Origin: Tetrapyrgos nigripes
Lineage: Eukaryota; Basidiomycota; Agaricomycetes; Agaricales; Campanellaceae
Reading direction: 5' to 3'
DNA length: 64,000 nt
Assembly (NCBI GenBank): GCA_013368315.1
Contig: JAACJM010000099.1
Location: forward strand, 124,001-188,000
Positions 33,596-44,289 of the stretch are shown here, piece by piece. The position numbers and the translations under genes are program-made. The notes under the pieces were generated by a model. It ran no database searches, was not told the DNA's origin, and worked only from the letters and a program-made list of their open reading frames with translations. Position 1 is the first letter of the stretch, and every line of letters starts with the position of its first letter.

Positions 33596-34704
33596 AACCC
33601 GGTCAATTAAATCCCGGCTTTTTCTGATGCACAGAATTGACCGGGTTGCAGGGGTGGATGTTGGAAACCATATTGGCGATGGAGAGGAGGAGGAACACGA
33701 AGGGAGGAGCGAGGTCTTTTAGTCCTTCCCTCACAGGTTGAAGTGAATATCGTCAAGTGTTCTGAGCGCTGGCTGAAGTTGGTCAATACCGATGACGCTT
33801 ACGCGTATGACCGAATATGACCGGCCTAATTAATCCCGTCCGTTACCAAGATTCAAGAATGACCACTAATGTATGTCGTGTACACTCATGGTATTGTTTA
33901 ACGGATCTCCGCGATACTCAAACTGGTCTCAGCTTGATAGTTGATCCCGAAATGATGTGCTTTGTATACTTTTTCGTTTGCTCGACGTCTGGCATATTTG
34001 TGGTTCACTATTCAGCTTCGTTAGAAGAAGATAAAAGCGAGGAATACACGCAACCGACTCTACCGTTCCAAATCCATCTGAGGTTAATATGGATTTGAAT
34101 GTGCAGACTGTCGGTCAAACGCCTATTTTTGACACTGACAAGTCCCCACTGTTCACCTAGTGTAAGTATGAAAAACGCGTCTTTCAAGGATTCCAAACAA
34201 TGTATTAGTACTTACATTGAGTGGATCCCGGACCCCGGCGTATCAGTTCTTGGTCCCAGTTCCAGCAATAAATCCTTCCTTCCTTCCTTGCAAGCTACGG
34301 TTGCTGACAAGGACATGGTCTATTTTGACTTTGAAATGTTGACTTGTTAGATCCCGTTACCTTTGTCACAGCGACTGACACGTATCTGTGGGGACGTGGT
34401 CTATAGCCAAGGTCGTCGGTTGACTAGCTTTCTCCCTCTGGAAATGGTTTTTTCAAGGCCATCAGAGATCACCAACACTTACTGGTTAATACATATGTAT
34501 ACCACTTGAAAGTTGGAACTACTATGGTCGAGGGTATCCGAGAAAGAACAAATTGAATTGATCAAAGTCGGGAAAGGCCGCCCATCTATTCCGAATCGGG
34601 CAATGCCGCTGAGGGCATGACACTTGCAGTCAGTGCTCATTTGCGTTCAGAAATAAGAGACTCTTACATACATCAGAAAAAGCCGTGATTTAATTGACCG
34701 GGTT
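33596..34704. repeat. Pair of 34-bp inverted repeats 1.1 kb apart
   Basis: AACCCGGTCAATTAAATC followed by (C/A)CGGCTTTTTCTGATG begins at 33596. Its inverted partner occupies 34671-34704 with one or two mismatches. The interior carries the inverted fourth copy of the oxidase-upstream repeat. It may be a DNA transposon shell or a foldback arrangement. No coding or target duplication is evident. Confidence 0.5.
33835..34175. repeat. Oxidase-upstream repeat, copy 4 (inverted)
   Basis: In reverse orientation relative to the other copies it shows GGTATTGTTTAACGGATCTC, CCGCGATACTCAAA, TTGCTCGACGTCTGGCAT and GTTAGAAGAAGATAAAAGCG, which match the complement of 29.28-29.41 kb. A short segment GACAAGTCCCCACTGTTCAC matches the complement of 29.49-29.51 kb. 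Confidence 0.65.
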
Positions 34705-34947
34705 GCCCGGCTTGTCAGTTTGTGTGCAAGCAGCTTGTCACCTTTTGTGCTAGCTGAATGAACTGATTTGGGCATCAATTTCGAGTGATAAGTCGATGGG
34801 TATTTCCCGATCCGGGCCCCAGAAGTCCGAAGATGGTCGGAACAGTAAGACTCGTCCTTCACATTTCCTTACGGACTTGTAACTGATTATTGGCTTCAGA
34901 CAGGTAAGCCGGTGAAGATACCTCATAGTATCCTCCCTTTACCGTTC

Positions 34948-34954
34948 TATAAAA
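34948..34954 (+). promoter_or_regulatory. TATA box of the P450 gene
   Basis: TATAAAA lies 80 bases upstream of the P450 start codon, a normal distance for a fungal TATA element with a short 5' UTR. Confidence 0.6.
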
Positions 34955-35033
34955 GCATGAGATAGTCATACTCTGCCCATCAAGCAATCTATCACAAGTT
35001 CCCTCTTCAAAAACCAAAATACGCCTACGAGTC

Positions 35034-37686
35034 ATGGATCTATCTTCAGTTACTTTGCCGCTAGTTGTTGCTCTCTCTGTACTGCTGTTTCTACGCAGGC
35101 ACAACAATCGACGGAGCTATAGTCTGGCGAACCTTCCGGGCCCCAAGTCAAGGTCTTGGTGGCGAGGTTAGCGTCTTTCTGCCAAATTGTCTTGTTTATT
35201 CTTCGTTAATGTTCCAATCCCTTGCCAGGTAATTTCGGAGAGGCGTTGAATTCCGATGCATGGAAATTTCATGAGCAACTCTTGAAAGAATGTTCGTACC
35301 ATCGCAGCTTGCTCTTCTCGGGATTGCTCATTTTTACATGTATTTTTCCAGATGGCCAGATCGCTCGGATCGATGGTTTCATGGGCGTAAGTCTGCCAGA
35401 AATCTTCAGGACAAGCTCACAAATGACAACGATGCACAGGACAAGCAACTCCTGATCTTCGATCCCAAGGCCATGCACCACGTCCTCGTTAAGGACGCCA
35501 CTATGTACGAAGGGACAAGCGTGACGTTCGTACTATTTCTCTCTTTTTTCAGGACGGCCTTCTGAAATGTCATACTTCCTACCTAGTGACAATGCTCTAA
35601 TCATCGGTAAAGGACTGTCTGGTATTACGGGTAAGTGCAACACAACAACAGTTTAGTAGGGCACCACCGATCAGAAGGTCTTGGTTCAGGCAATGCGCAC
35701 CGCAAGCAAAGAAAGGCGCTCAATCCGGTATTCTCTATTGCTCATATGAGGGATATGGGTGAGTTGCTGCGTCGTCGTTGAGGAAGAAGCTCACTATACG
35801 GTCTGCTGCTCAGTGCCGATTTTCTGGGAGGTCGTGGACAAGGTAGGAACCTCGCTTCAATCTGTTCATCCCAGTCGAGGATCATGATCTTCCTTGTTTT
35901 AGCTCGAAAGTGGCCTGTCTGCAAAGTTCACGAACGACAGATCTAGCAGTCAACCACAAGAGGTAGTTTTCCCAATTTTGAATGTTTTTTGAGCCTATGT
36001 GGTGACATTTCCCGCTTGCAGATCGAAATGCTTTCTTGGATGTCCCGGACCGCTCTTGAGCTTATTGGTCAAGCAGGTTTAGGCTACTCATTCGATAATC
36101 TATCAGCTGAAGCAGAAGCTCATCCTTACCCAGGTATAATTAAACAACTCCAGTAAGTCTGTTTTACGTCTTCTTCCGTGTCCTCGATGTATATCCTGTC
36201 GTATTAGCATTACCGGAGGCAGGATGTGGTTTGTTCGCAACTATGTCCTTCAGTGGGCTCTCAAGATAGGCACGCCAAGTTTCCGACGGCGTGTTCTGGA
36301 TATGATTCCTTGGAAGGATGGACATCATATGAGAGACATGTCCGACTATTCATGGGAGATGTCGAAGCAAATATATGATGGTAAAAAGAAGGCACTGGCT
36401 GAAGGAGATGAGGCTGTGGCACAGCAGGTCGGAAAGGGCAAGGATATCATGGGTATTCTCAGTAAGTGGATACCCCCACGGTTTTGAAACTCATTGGCTG
36501 ATCTTTTTGGTGTCGAACTCCTCAGTGAGATTGAACACGGAGGAGGAACATGACAGTGAGAATAAATTGGATGAAGATGAAGTTGTGGGACAAATGGCGT
36601 CAGTTAACCTCTTTTATTTCCGTCAATCCCGGCTGATGTCTCTGTAAAGCATTCTCGTCTTTGCGGCCATGGATACAACCTCTGTGATTATACATTTGTC
36701 GTTGTCATCATGGTTTTCAACCACTGACTCGCAAGAAATAGGGTGCCCTGGCGCGTATCCTCTATCTTCTTGCAGCCCACCCCGAAGTTCAGGACAAATT
36801 GAGGAGAGAAATTCTTGAGGTTCGAAGTGAAAATAAACATATTTCATACGATCAGCTTGTTTCCGATCTGCCTTACCTGGATGCGATCTGCCGAGAAACT
36901 CTCCGTCTGTGAGTATACCACTATCTAATATTCACAATCGAAGACTTAATTCTGTATTCTCTAGCTTTCCTCCCTTACCGCATGTATTCCGATAGTAAGC
37001 TTCGCTTGCGACCTCACCAACAGCAATTCCAAACTGATCTTTCACAGCGCTTTACAAGACACAGTCTTGCCTCTCTCGACCCCTATAACCGGTAATGATG
37101 GCACACCCATCACAGAGTTGCACGTCCCGAAAGACACACGTATCATGATCTCCATTTTAAATTCCAACCGTAATCCAGCGATTTGGGGACCGGATGCACT
37201 CGAGTGGAAGCCCGAAAGATGGCTTTCACCTTTGCCAAATGAAGTTGTCGAGGCACATATACCTGGCGTCTACTCTCATTTGTACGGAGCTTTCTTCTCA
37301 TTAATGCTTACTATCTGGAGATTGAATATTCTTGCTTTTAGAATGACTTTCAACGCCGGAAGGAGGTCTTGCATGTGAGTGATTATCACCGGCTTGGCTT
37401 GTCGCCATATAAGGCACTATTAACTCTTCTTAACTCTTTCAGCGGTTTCAAGTTTTCTCAGTTGGAAATGAGTACGTATCAAACCTTATTCTGTCAGCCG
37501 GAACACTGATGTTCAACTCTGGATCGCTCACTGACATTAGAGGCAGTCCTGTCAATGCTGGTAGCCGAATTCGAATTTTCTCCATCCCAGAAAGATGTGT
37601 TTTGGCAAATGAATTCGATTACGATGCCGGCCCTCGAAGGGAATAGGCAGGCTCCTCAGTTGCCCCTGATAGTCAACAAAATTTGA
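35034..37686 (+). CDS. Cytochrome P450 monooxygenase, E-class, multi-exon
   Basis: ATG at 35034 opens an N-terminal membrane anchor (VTLPLVVALSVLLFL) and the proline hinge LANLPGPKSRSWWRG. Exons joined by short introns then read NFGEALNSDAW, IARIDGFMG, DKQLLIFDPKAMHHVLVKDA, HRKQRKALNPVFSIAHMRDM, MPIFWEVVDK, LESGLSAKFTND and LIGQAGLGYSFDNLSAEA. The I-helix oxygen-binding motif is VFAAMDTTS (about 36657-36684). The K-helix ExxR is ETLR at 36894-36905. The heme-binding signature FNAGRRSC|IGFKFSQLEM is split by an intron after 37374, with the heme cysteine at 37370-37372. The stop is at 37684-37686. All key residues are present and exons keep frame where I checked, so it is likely functional. It resembles the microsomal basidiomycete P450s with a LPGP hinge; I would not assign a CYP number from sequence alone. 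Confidence 0.85.
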
Positions 37687-38608
37687 GGGTTCATGATCCT
37701 AAGTACTTCACAAATTCCAAAGAGGTAGTTGCTGTACCTACAAGTACCGTATTTCCTATTCCCGAGATTCTCTAATCAACGCAATAAGTAACCTACTGAT
37801 GTATTGCTCACTTCCGTCTTGGCAGATTGGACGATGTGTTCAAACCAAGCTGATGATCAAGGGGAGCTTAGGGTTATTCCCTTCGCTCACGACTACAGGA
37901 TTGACAATATCGTTCTGCGATCAAAAATATATCCAGTTAATGTTGACATCCCGCCCAAATCGAAAAGCTCACCGATCTTATGCACCGTATTCCCACATGA
38001 TACACACCAATATCTAAAATCTTTTCTAGCTGGTTATATGCTGCCTCCAATTCCTTGTCCTTCCCATACTCCTCAGCACTGCCGACGCCAACTCCTCCTT
38101 CATTCATCTTATCATAACAAATCGGACAATTGTCTTCTGTAGTATCGGGTATGCGACGGTGGTCTTTGGGTTTGGGGTTGGAGGATGATGACCTGGAGAG
38201 ATGGATGGTGAGTTTTAAAAAGGAGAAACAGATGGAGACGGAGACAAAAACAAAAACAAAAACAGAGAGATGTGTGCGTGACTTCCGAATGGTTGGCTTG
38301 CTCCCCTGACTTCAAAAACAGACATGGCTCAAAGTTGAGCAAGGCCATGCATATCCTCGAATCAAATAGGAGCCGCAGGCGGGGGTCCAACTCCTCCGAA
38401 CAATTTATCTGATGGGGATGAATCAACAATGTTACTGTTGGAGTACTCACTCGGACGTTATGAGAATCTCCCTCGTCACTATGTCTTTCCTCCCAGAGTC
38501 TTTGCTTGGATCCTCAGAGTCAAAGGCGAATATCTGCGAACATTGAAACTCGAGTTAGACGTACTGTGTAGTATCGGAAACAAAGTACTACACGATACAA
38601 GCGTCCCT
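37687..38608. other. No supported gene
   Basis: Only short frames are present. A run of ACAAAA units lies at about 38245-38270. The first part may be the 3' UTR of the P450 gene. Confidence 0.3.
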
Positions 38609-38616
38609 GTTAAGCC

Positions 38617-39203
38617 TAGGGCTCCTAGCGGATCGGATGATCCGGCGCCTATCCGCCGATGAGGCCTCGGATTCGGATGGCGGATGGGCCTCTGGAGATG
38701 CTCCCATCCGGCGGATACCATCCGCCCATCCGTAGATGATCGTCGGATGGCTGAAGTACGTGAGAATGTGTCGTACTTGCCCAATTTGGTTCAGTCTCGG
38801 GCTTTTCCGAGGTACTGTATAGTTACAAAAACTCACGTAAAATCGACAGAAAGGTCTTTTCGACACGTTGAACATCTTGATCCCTTTGCTCGAAGTTGCG
38901 AGTATGTGGGAAAAATATTGGCCAAGTGGCCAGAGCCATTCTTGTCATAATAAGAATGTGTCAATAGTGAGTAACTTGATAAATTTTCATGTATTGCACT
39001 CTACATGTACTTAGACGTAGTTTACAATTTTAAAAAATACCTTCTGACCATTTTTCTACACTCATTAGTATATCAGCCACCCACCCGCGGATGATCGGGT
39101 CATCCGACGGATGCCATCCGCCGATGCGGATTGGCATATTCGAGCAACTCATCCGAGCGGATGGATCCGCATCCGAACAGCATCCGATCCGCTAGGAGCC
39201 CTA
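38617..39203. mobile_element. Second non-autonomous hAT-type element (587 bp)
   Basis: It starts TAGGGCTCCTAGCGGATCGG and ends with the matching complement, giving terminal inverted repeats of at least 20 bases. GTTAAGCC flanks it on both sides (38609-38616 and 39204-39211), a perfect 8-bp target duplication. The subterminal zones are dense in CGGATGG and CATCCG words in both directions. No transposase is encoded. The first six bases equal those of the element at 15.5 kb, so both may be moved by related hAT transposases while carrying different internal words. Confidence 0.9.
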
Positions 39204-39621
39204 GTTAAGCCTACGTAATACACCTAGTCTGAAATACTTAGAACAAGCGTCGATGTCTATATGGCAAGGCAGCAGCACGTAAGTAGTACAGGCTGTTCAG
39301 CCACAGTCCATCCTGCTTCTAATGACACAGATTCCAAGTTCTATGGGAATGATGTATCACTGGATTCAGAACGGTAGTGTGAGTCTCGTACTAGTAGCTT
39401 GTAGATTACGAGGCCGAATGAAATGAGGCTGAGTTCTTTACACTCCGTTTCTGCGTGTGGCGGTGCATATTCATCCCGTCTCCTCCCGTGCTGTTGTTTC
39501 CAGTTTCCTCCGAGTCCTTGCCCATATCCGCGGCTCCTGTATTTCTTAACATGACCAAACAATGCCGTTGTCTCAATATCTTTGTGACCGGTAACAAAAG
39601 TTTCCAATCTTAACCTTTCAT

Positions 39622-39850
39622 TTCATTGTCTTTTTTCTTCATCTTGTTCTTTTTTTATTGCTTTCCTTTCTCTTTTGCTCTCTTTCATTTTTCATTATCT
39701 TTATCTCTCTCGATCTCTCTTCTTCTTCTTCATTGCTTGCTTGCTTTTCTTTTTTCCTCTCTTCTCTCTCAGAGTCTCTCTCGATCTCTCATCTCCTTCT
39801 TCATCACTTGCTTTCTTTTCTTTTTTCCTCTCTTTTCCTCAACAGTTCAC
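39622..39850 (+). repeat. Pyrimidine-rich low-complexity stretch
   Basis: About 230 bases of almost pure T and C with TCTCTC, CTTCTTCTTC and TTGCTTGCTTTC units. The opposite strand is a long polypurine tract. The open frames across it are a result of composition and are not proposed as genes. Confidence 0.7.
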
Positions 39851-40065
39851 ATGTTTGCTTATCATCCAGTTTTGGGCCTCTGCACCTCATCTGGCTTCTT
39901 CCCACTCCAGTAAAGACAAAACCTGTGGCCTTGTACTTGCTACGCGCAGCGTTGGCCCACATCCCTTTCATATGACAAACAAACCACTACACGAAACAAG
40001 GGCTCTCTGTGAGCCTCACGTAGTACAGTTAGTCCTAGGTATCGTAAAGTGGATAATTCCATCGA

Positions 40066-42975
40066 CTAGCCCGGCCTACTAGACCCATTCGCCGTCTTGA
40101 GATTCACCACCTCAAACATGAAACTTTTCTCAACGTCCTTGGTGTGGACCCCGGCAATAAAAGAACCGTACACAGGAACCCAATCCCTATCGTTCAATGT
40201 GGCAACCATATGCCTTTCCAGACCAGATCCAATGAACCTCTCTTGGATATCGCCCCAGAAAACGGTGTCGAATACCGGAAGTTTGAAGTATCCTATATCT
40301 GCAGAGCTCCATAATCGAGTCGGATAATGGGGGTAAAGATTGGAGGCTGTTTGGCATCCGGAGGGCAAGCAGGTCGCTGCTGAACGGATTCGCAAACTTC
40401 TTTAGAATACCGATGAATGTCTCGAGTGAGAAGAGCGCTGGACAGCTCAAGCTGAGGATTTTCCTTGGTCCGTGAAGGTACGAAGAACCTGAGGTCAATG
40501 GATGCTAATGATATACATTAGTCTTATCATTTGGTTAAGTACAATGATATGGACTTACGAGACTCGAAGAGTTTTCTGTATGCGAGAGCACTACGTTTGC
40601 ATTGCTCACGATGTCTTCTTTTCCAGGATCTCTTTTGGCAGGCCTCCGAGCAGTAAATTTGCCCGAAACATCCTGTACAGCGGCGAAGAATTAAGCTTCT
40701 TGGGCCTTCTGGAAGATCAGAATCGGCATAGGCACGTCGTTGACACTACGCAGGGCATTACTATCAGTGATTATGCAACGTGAACAAAAGATACTAGGTA
40801 CACACCTCTCCGTTATCGCATGTCAGGGTACGCTTGTACTCTAGCCTGGCTTGACCACGGAATAAACGATTGCGATCCTCGAAGACGGAATAAAGTCTGA
40901 AGATACATTCAGGAACGTTACCCCCAGTATCACCGTTGACCTTGTGGAGTTCAGAATGCAGACTCCGGTCCTTGACGTCTCCTATTGCCCTGGCAATCGA
41001 CCGAAGGATTTCGACCTGCGGCGTATGCAACGTCAGAACTTCCACACATCGAATAATGGTGTTCTTCGTCAAAGTATAGGTCCTCGAGTGTTTCGATGCC
41101 TGCCAAAGTTTGGCATTGTAAGGGTCTTGGCTAAACCCTTTAAGCTGACAACTAAGGCCCCGTTCTGTAACTGGGATAGGATAAGAAAAAACAATATAAA
41201 AAATGATGCGATTTTTTGATATTTCCGTCCGACAAGCATTGGACAACGAAACAATAAATTTATTCCATTCCTCCACAGTAGCTTACGTTTCGATTCCCGC
41301 GCGAGTGCACTGCCACTGTCTCAGTGGTTTTTTCTTCAAGACTTCGAACGTATAGACAGGCCTCACCGTGCACAAAGTCGTGTTTCTGAAGCGAAAAAGT
41401 ACAGGTGATATTTAAAAGTGTAAAACCAAAGTATTCTAGGAAAAAAATCAAGCAATGTGTCTCAAAATGAGGAACTGCTGTGGGATTGTCAGCAGCAACA
41501 ATTTTCATCGTTTTGGCGTCGACTTTGTGACGGTGCACACGCGCGGGAATCAAAACGTAAGCAGACCTGCCAAATATAGGACATTGGTAAGCTACTATTT
41601 TTTTACGGTTGTCCAATCTGACGTTTGCCGAACGCGCGAGCATGCGATAGCAACGATAAATCAATTTTTTCGCTTATCCTATCCTACGGAATATTTTTGG
41701 CTGGGAACGGCTTATCCTATCCGGTTTGCAGAACGGGGCCTAAGGAAGGAAATAAGAGAAAACTAGAGTTGATTCGACTAAAGTACTACTAGAATACAAG
41801 CTTAAGTACTCTAAGTCCGGATGATATGAGACAAGTAACATAAGAAACAAGTAAGAGAACATGGAAGTAACGAGAGTATCAAATATAAGAAACTTGTAAA
41901 GACTGTAAAACAAGTAATAAGTACTGCGGACTACGGACCTAGGCGATCGTTACAGGCATCAAATATAAAAAACTGGTAAATCGCCGTCAACAAACCCTTT
42001 CTAAGCGCGATTTGGAGAGGTTTGTATCCAAAGCACCTCGCACTATCGAAAATGAACAATGTGGAAGGTCCCGCCGCGTCGATCAAATTCTTTCCCTCAT
42101 CAATTGAGACCACGGACAGCTGCCCAAACACGTTGGCAACAAATTTCGAGGACCACGCGAGTCCACCACGCTTTGCCATTTCGGCCTGTATAGACCAATC
42201 GGTTGACCAGAAGCTGAACAGAATATGGACATGCTGTAATATCTCCACCAACGAGATACCTTTGCCTTTAGTCCGTAGATAAGTGATCAATGGCTTGTAT
42301 GCAGTATAAGTGCTCCGTGTTGGATTTTCCAGAAGGACTACAGCCACTTTCTTCTTCTCCACGTCCCACAAAGAATCCTTGCGAAACAGATCGAAAGCGT
42401 CCAAAAGATAACTGATAGTCTTCGCCTCGTCGGTATTCTCCCCTTCTAGACTGGAACTGCGCAGAAGCATCCAGGTCAACTTGTGCGTGAAGTCGGGAGT
42501 CCGAAAGAGGCAACGTCTCCATGGCTCCTGGACCATAAAATTGGCAATAACATTGATGGACAGAAAGGAATAGGATTGGTAAAGGTCTGGGTGTTCCATT
42601 TGCCACGTGTCTCGTTCGAGAAATTGGTCCAAGACGTAGGACAGCCAGGACCAAAGCCCAGTAACGTGCTCTTCTAAAGCTTTGACGTGAAGGTCTATGG
42701 TGGACTTTCCGGTGGCCTACATATTGTAGTCGATGATGAGCACCAATGCTTCGAAACATTTCATGACCCATTGATGTTCCGAGCTAATTGCAGGTTTGTC
42801 TTCGGCTTCGAGCTGGGGAGGACGAGTGCGAGCGATGGAAGAGAAAACGGCGACGAGTGTAGGAAAAAGTGAAGGATCCATTCGATACTGGAAAACCAAA
42901 GTCTGTGCAGAGCTGGGATCGTTCTTTATCGTTTGGATTGCCAACCTCGGGTCCTTTGAAAAGTGACCATCAATA
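40066..42975 (-). CDS. MYND-finger protein gene, interrupted by a Harbinger-type MITE
   Basis: A MYND-type zinc finger is clear at about 40700-40620 on the minus strand: RRCTGCFGQIYCSEACQKRS followed by WKRRHREQCKR (C..C, YCSxxCQ, H...C). Upstream coding includes IDGHFSKDPRLAIQTIKND (about 42970), a long helical region (LDQFLERDTWQMEHPDLYQ, FHILFSFWSTDW-type, ending near 41931) and, beyond the MITE, QDPYNAKLWQASKHSRTYTL with VPECIFRLYSVFEDRNRLFR. Downstream come HMVATLNDRDWVPVYGS and a stop at 40066-40068. Large MYND proteins of this layout are common and poorly understood in Agaricomycetes; MYND fingers bind proline-rich peptides. Joining of the two halves around 41.15-41.93 kb is uncertain. 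The MITE lies there, either in an intron or breaking an exon. The true start is also uncertain (an upstream exon may lie near 43.2-43.4 kb). Confidence 0.5.
41156..41740. mobile_element. PIF/Harbinger-type MITE (585 bp) with TAA target duplication
   Basis: It starts GGCCCCGTTCTG and ends CAGAACGGGGCC, exact inverted termini, followed inward by GGATAGGATAAG and its complement. TAA flanks both ends (41153-41155 and 41741-41743), the 3-bp TWA duplication typical of PIF/Harbinger. No transposase is visible. It lies within the MYND-finger locus. Confidence 0.85.
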
Positions 42976-43189
42976 CTGGGAGTGGGCAGGATAAGGTGAG
43001 GCGTCTATTACCTTCGGAAAATGATTTCGGAAAGGCATTGAAAGAGAACAGCAGGGTGAAGGAGAACAGTGTAGTAGCCAAGTAAACCGACAGTGGAAAA
43101 CCAAGAAAGAGAAGCGAGGCCACGTGTAAAACAATAAACCTGCCCTTAAGTCCAGGCTCCACGCCACCAACACGCAGGGAGATCAACGT

Positions 43190-43393
43190 GAGAGCATTCC
43201 CATATATGGCACTGCGGATATAATACCACTTGTTCCCATGGAAAACATGTAGTAAATTGATTGTAAATAAAATATTTGATCATCGTTTTCAGACTGGAAA
43301 GATTGATAGTGAATACTATTTTCTACCAGGAAGCTGGCCATTTGCTGATTATCTCCTTTTCTATGACCATTGAGCTGGCTTTGGGGTGTCTGG
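43190..43393. other. Upstream flank of the MYND gene
   Basis: Nothing firm. A minus-strand frame starting at 43416 (MAFKRPRNQTPQSQLNGHRK) could be a first exon, but it overlaps the edge of a repeat and I do not support it. Confidence 0.2.
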
Positions 43394-44021
43394 TTACGAG
43401 GCCTCTTAAAGGCCAAGTTAACTTATGTCGACCTCGAAAAATTTACCATGACCTCAAACTCCCACCCCTTTTTGTTGCCACAGCCGGTCTTTGCCCTTCC
43501 CGACAACCAGAATGTCCAGACTCAGTCTGGACCAGATCCAAGGACAGTTGATGTCAATAACCATGACGTCATGCTAGTGTGTCAAATTGGTCTGCTTAAC
43601 ACCCTTCTTCCCTCTGACTTTCCACTGATTCTCCCTCCTTTCTGCATAACCTGAGTTAGACTACGTGAAAGGGCCTTGTAATTTGCCATGTGAAGTGATA
43701 ACCCTTTGCCCCAGTTAACTTATGCTGACTTCGAAATTTTTACCACAACCTCAAACTCCCACCCCTTTTCATTGCCACAGCTGGTCTTTGCCCTTCCAGA
43801 CAACCAGAATGTCCAGATTTGGTCTGGAACAGATCCAAGGACTGTGACCGTTGACATCAATAACGGATAACCAGATGTCATACCAGTGTGTCAAATCAGT
43901 CTGCTTAACAACTGTCTTCCCTCCCACTTCCACTGATGCTCCCTTCTGCATAACCTGAGAAATTAGACTACGTGAAAGGGCCTTGTAACTTCCCACATGA
44001 AGCGATGGCCCTTTGCCCCAG
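43394..44021. repeat. Two tandem copies of a roughly 300-bp TTACGAGGCC-family repeat
   Basis: Copy 1 runs from TTACGAGGCC (43394) to GGGCCTTGTAA (43681) and on to CCCTTTGCCCCAGT. Copy 2 restarts with TTAACTTATG at about 43708 and ends GGGCCTTGTAACTTCC ... CCCTTTGCCCCAGT near 44021. Shared internal words include CCTCAAACTCCCACCCC, GACAACCAGAATGTCCAGA, GTGTGTCAAAT and TAGACTACGTGAAA. An inverted edge with CTTCACATGGCAAATTACGA follows at about 44251-44270. The family also occurs at 19.2 and 26.7 kb. Confidence 0.75.
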
Positions 44022-44289
44022 TAGATGGATTATTGACCAGTGCACACTGGTCAAAGAGCTTGTTCAGTGTCGGTAACTGGTGCGTGAGATACCTGTCAAA
44101 GGGAGGCTGAAATTCCAAAATGACGCGTTTTCCTTAACTGTGCTTCCCATGCCTGACAACGACACTTCTGGTGAGCACAACTCAACGATGACTGTACCAT
44201 TTCACAACCTTTTATACTCAGCATATTTCTACTGGGGTAAGGGGCCATTGCTTCACATGGCAAATTACGAGGCCCTTACATTGAGGCTG

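Noticed and set aside
35034..37686. A biosynthetic gene cluster with the BBE-type oxidase and P450
   Set aside because: The two genes are about 9 kb apart with transposon debris between them, and no core synthase, transporter or regulator is visible.
39626..40082. Overlapping frames of 95-135 residues rich in Phe, Ser and Leu
   Set aside because: They translate a pyrimidine-only low-complexity stretch and have no conserved features.
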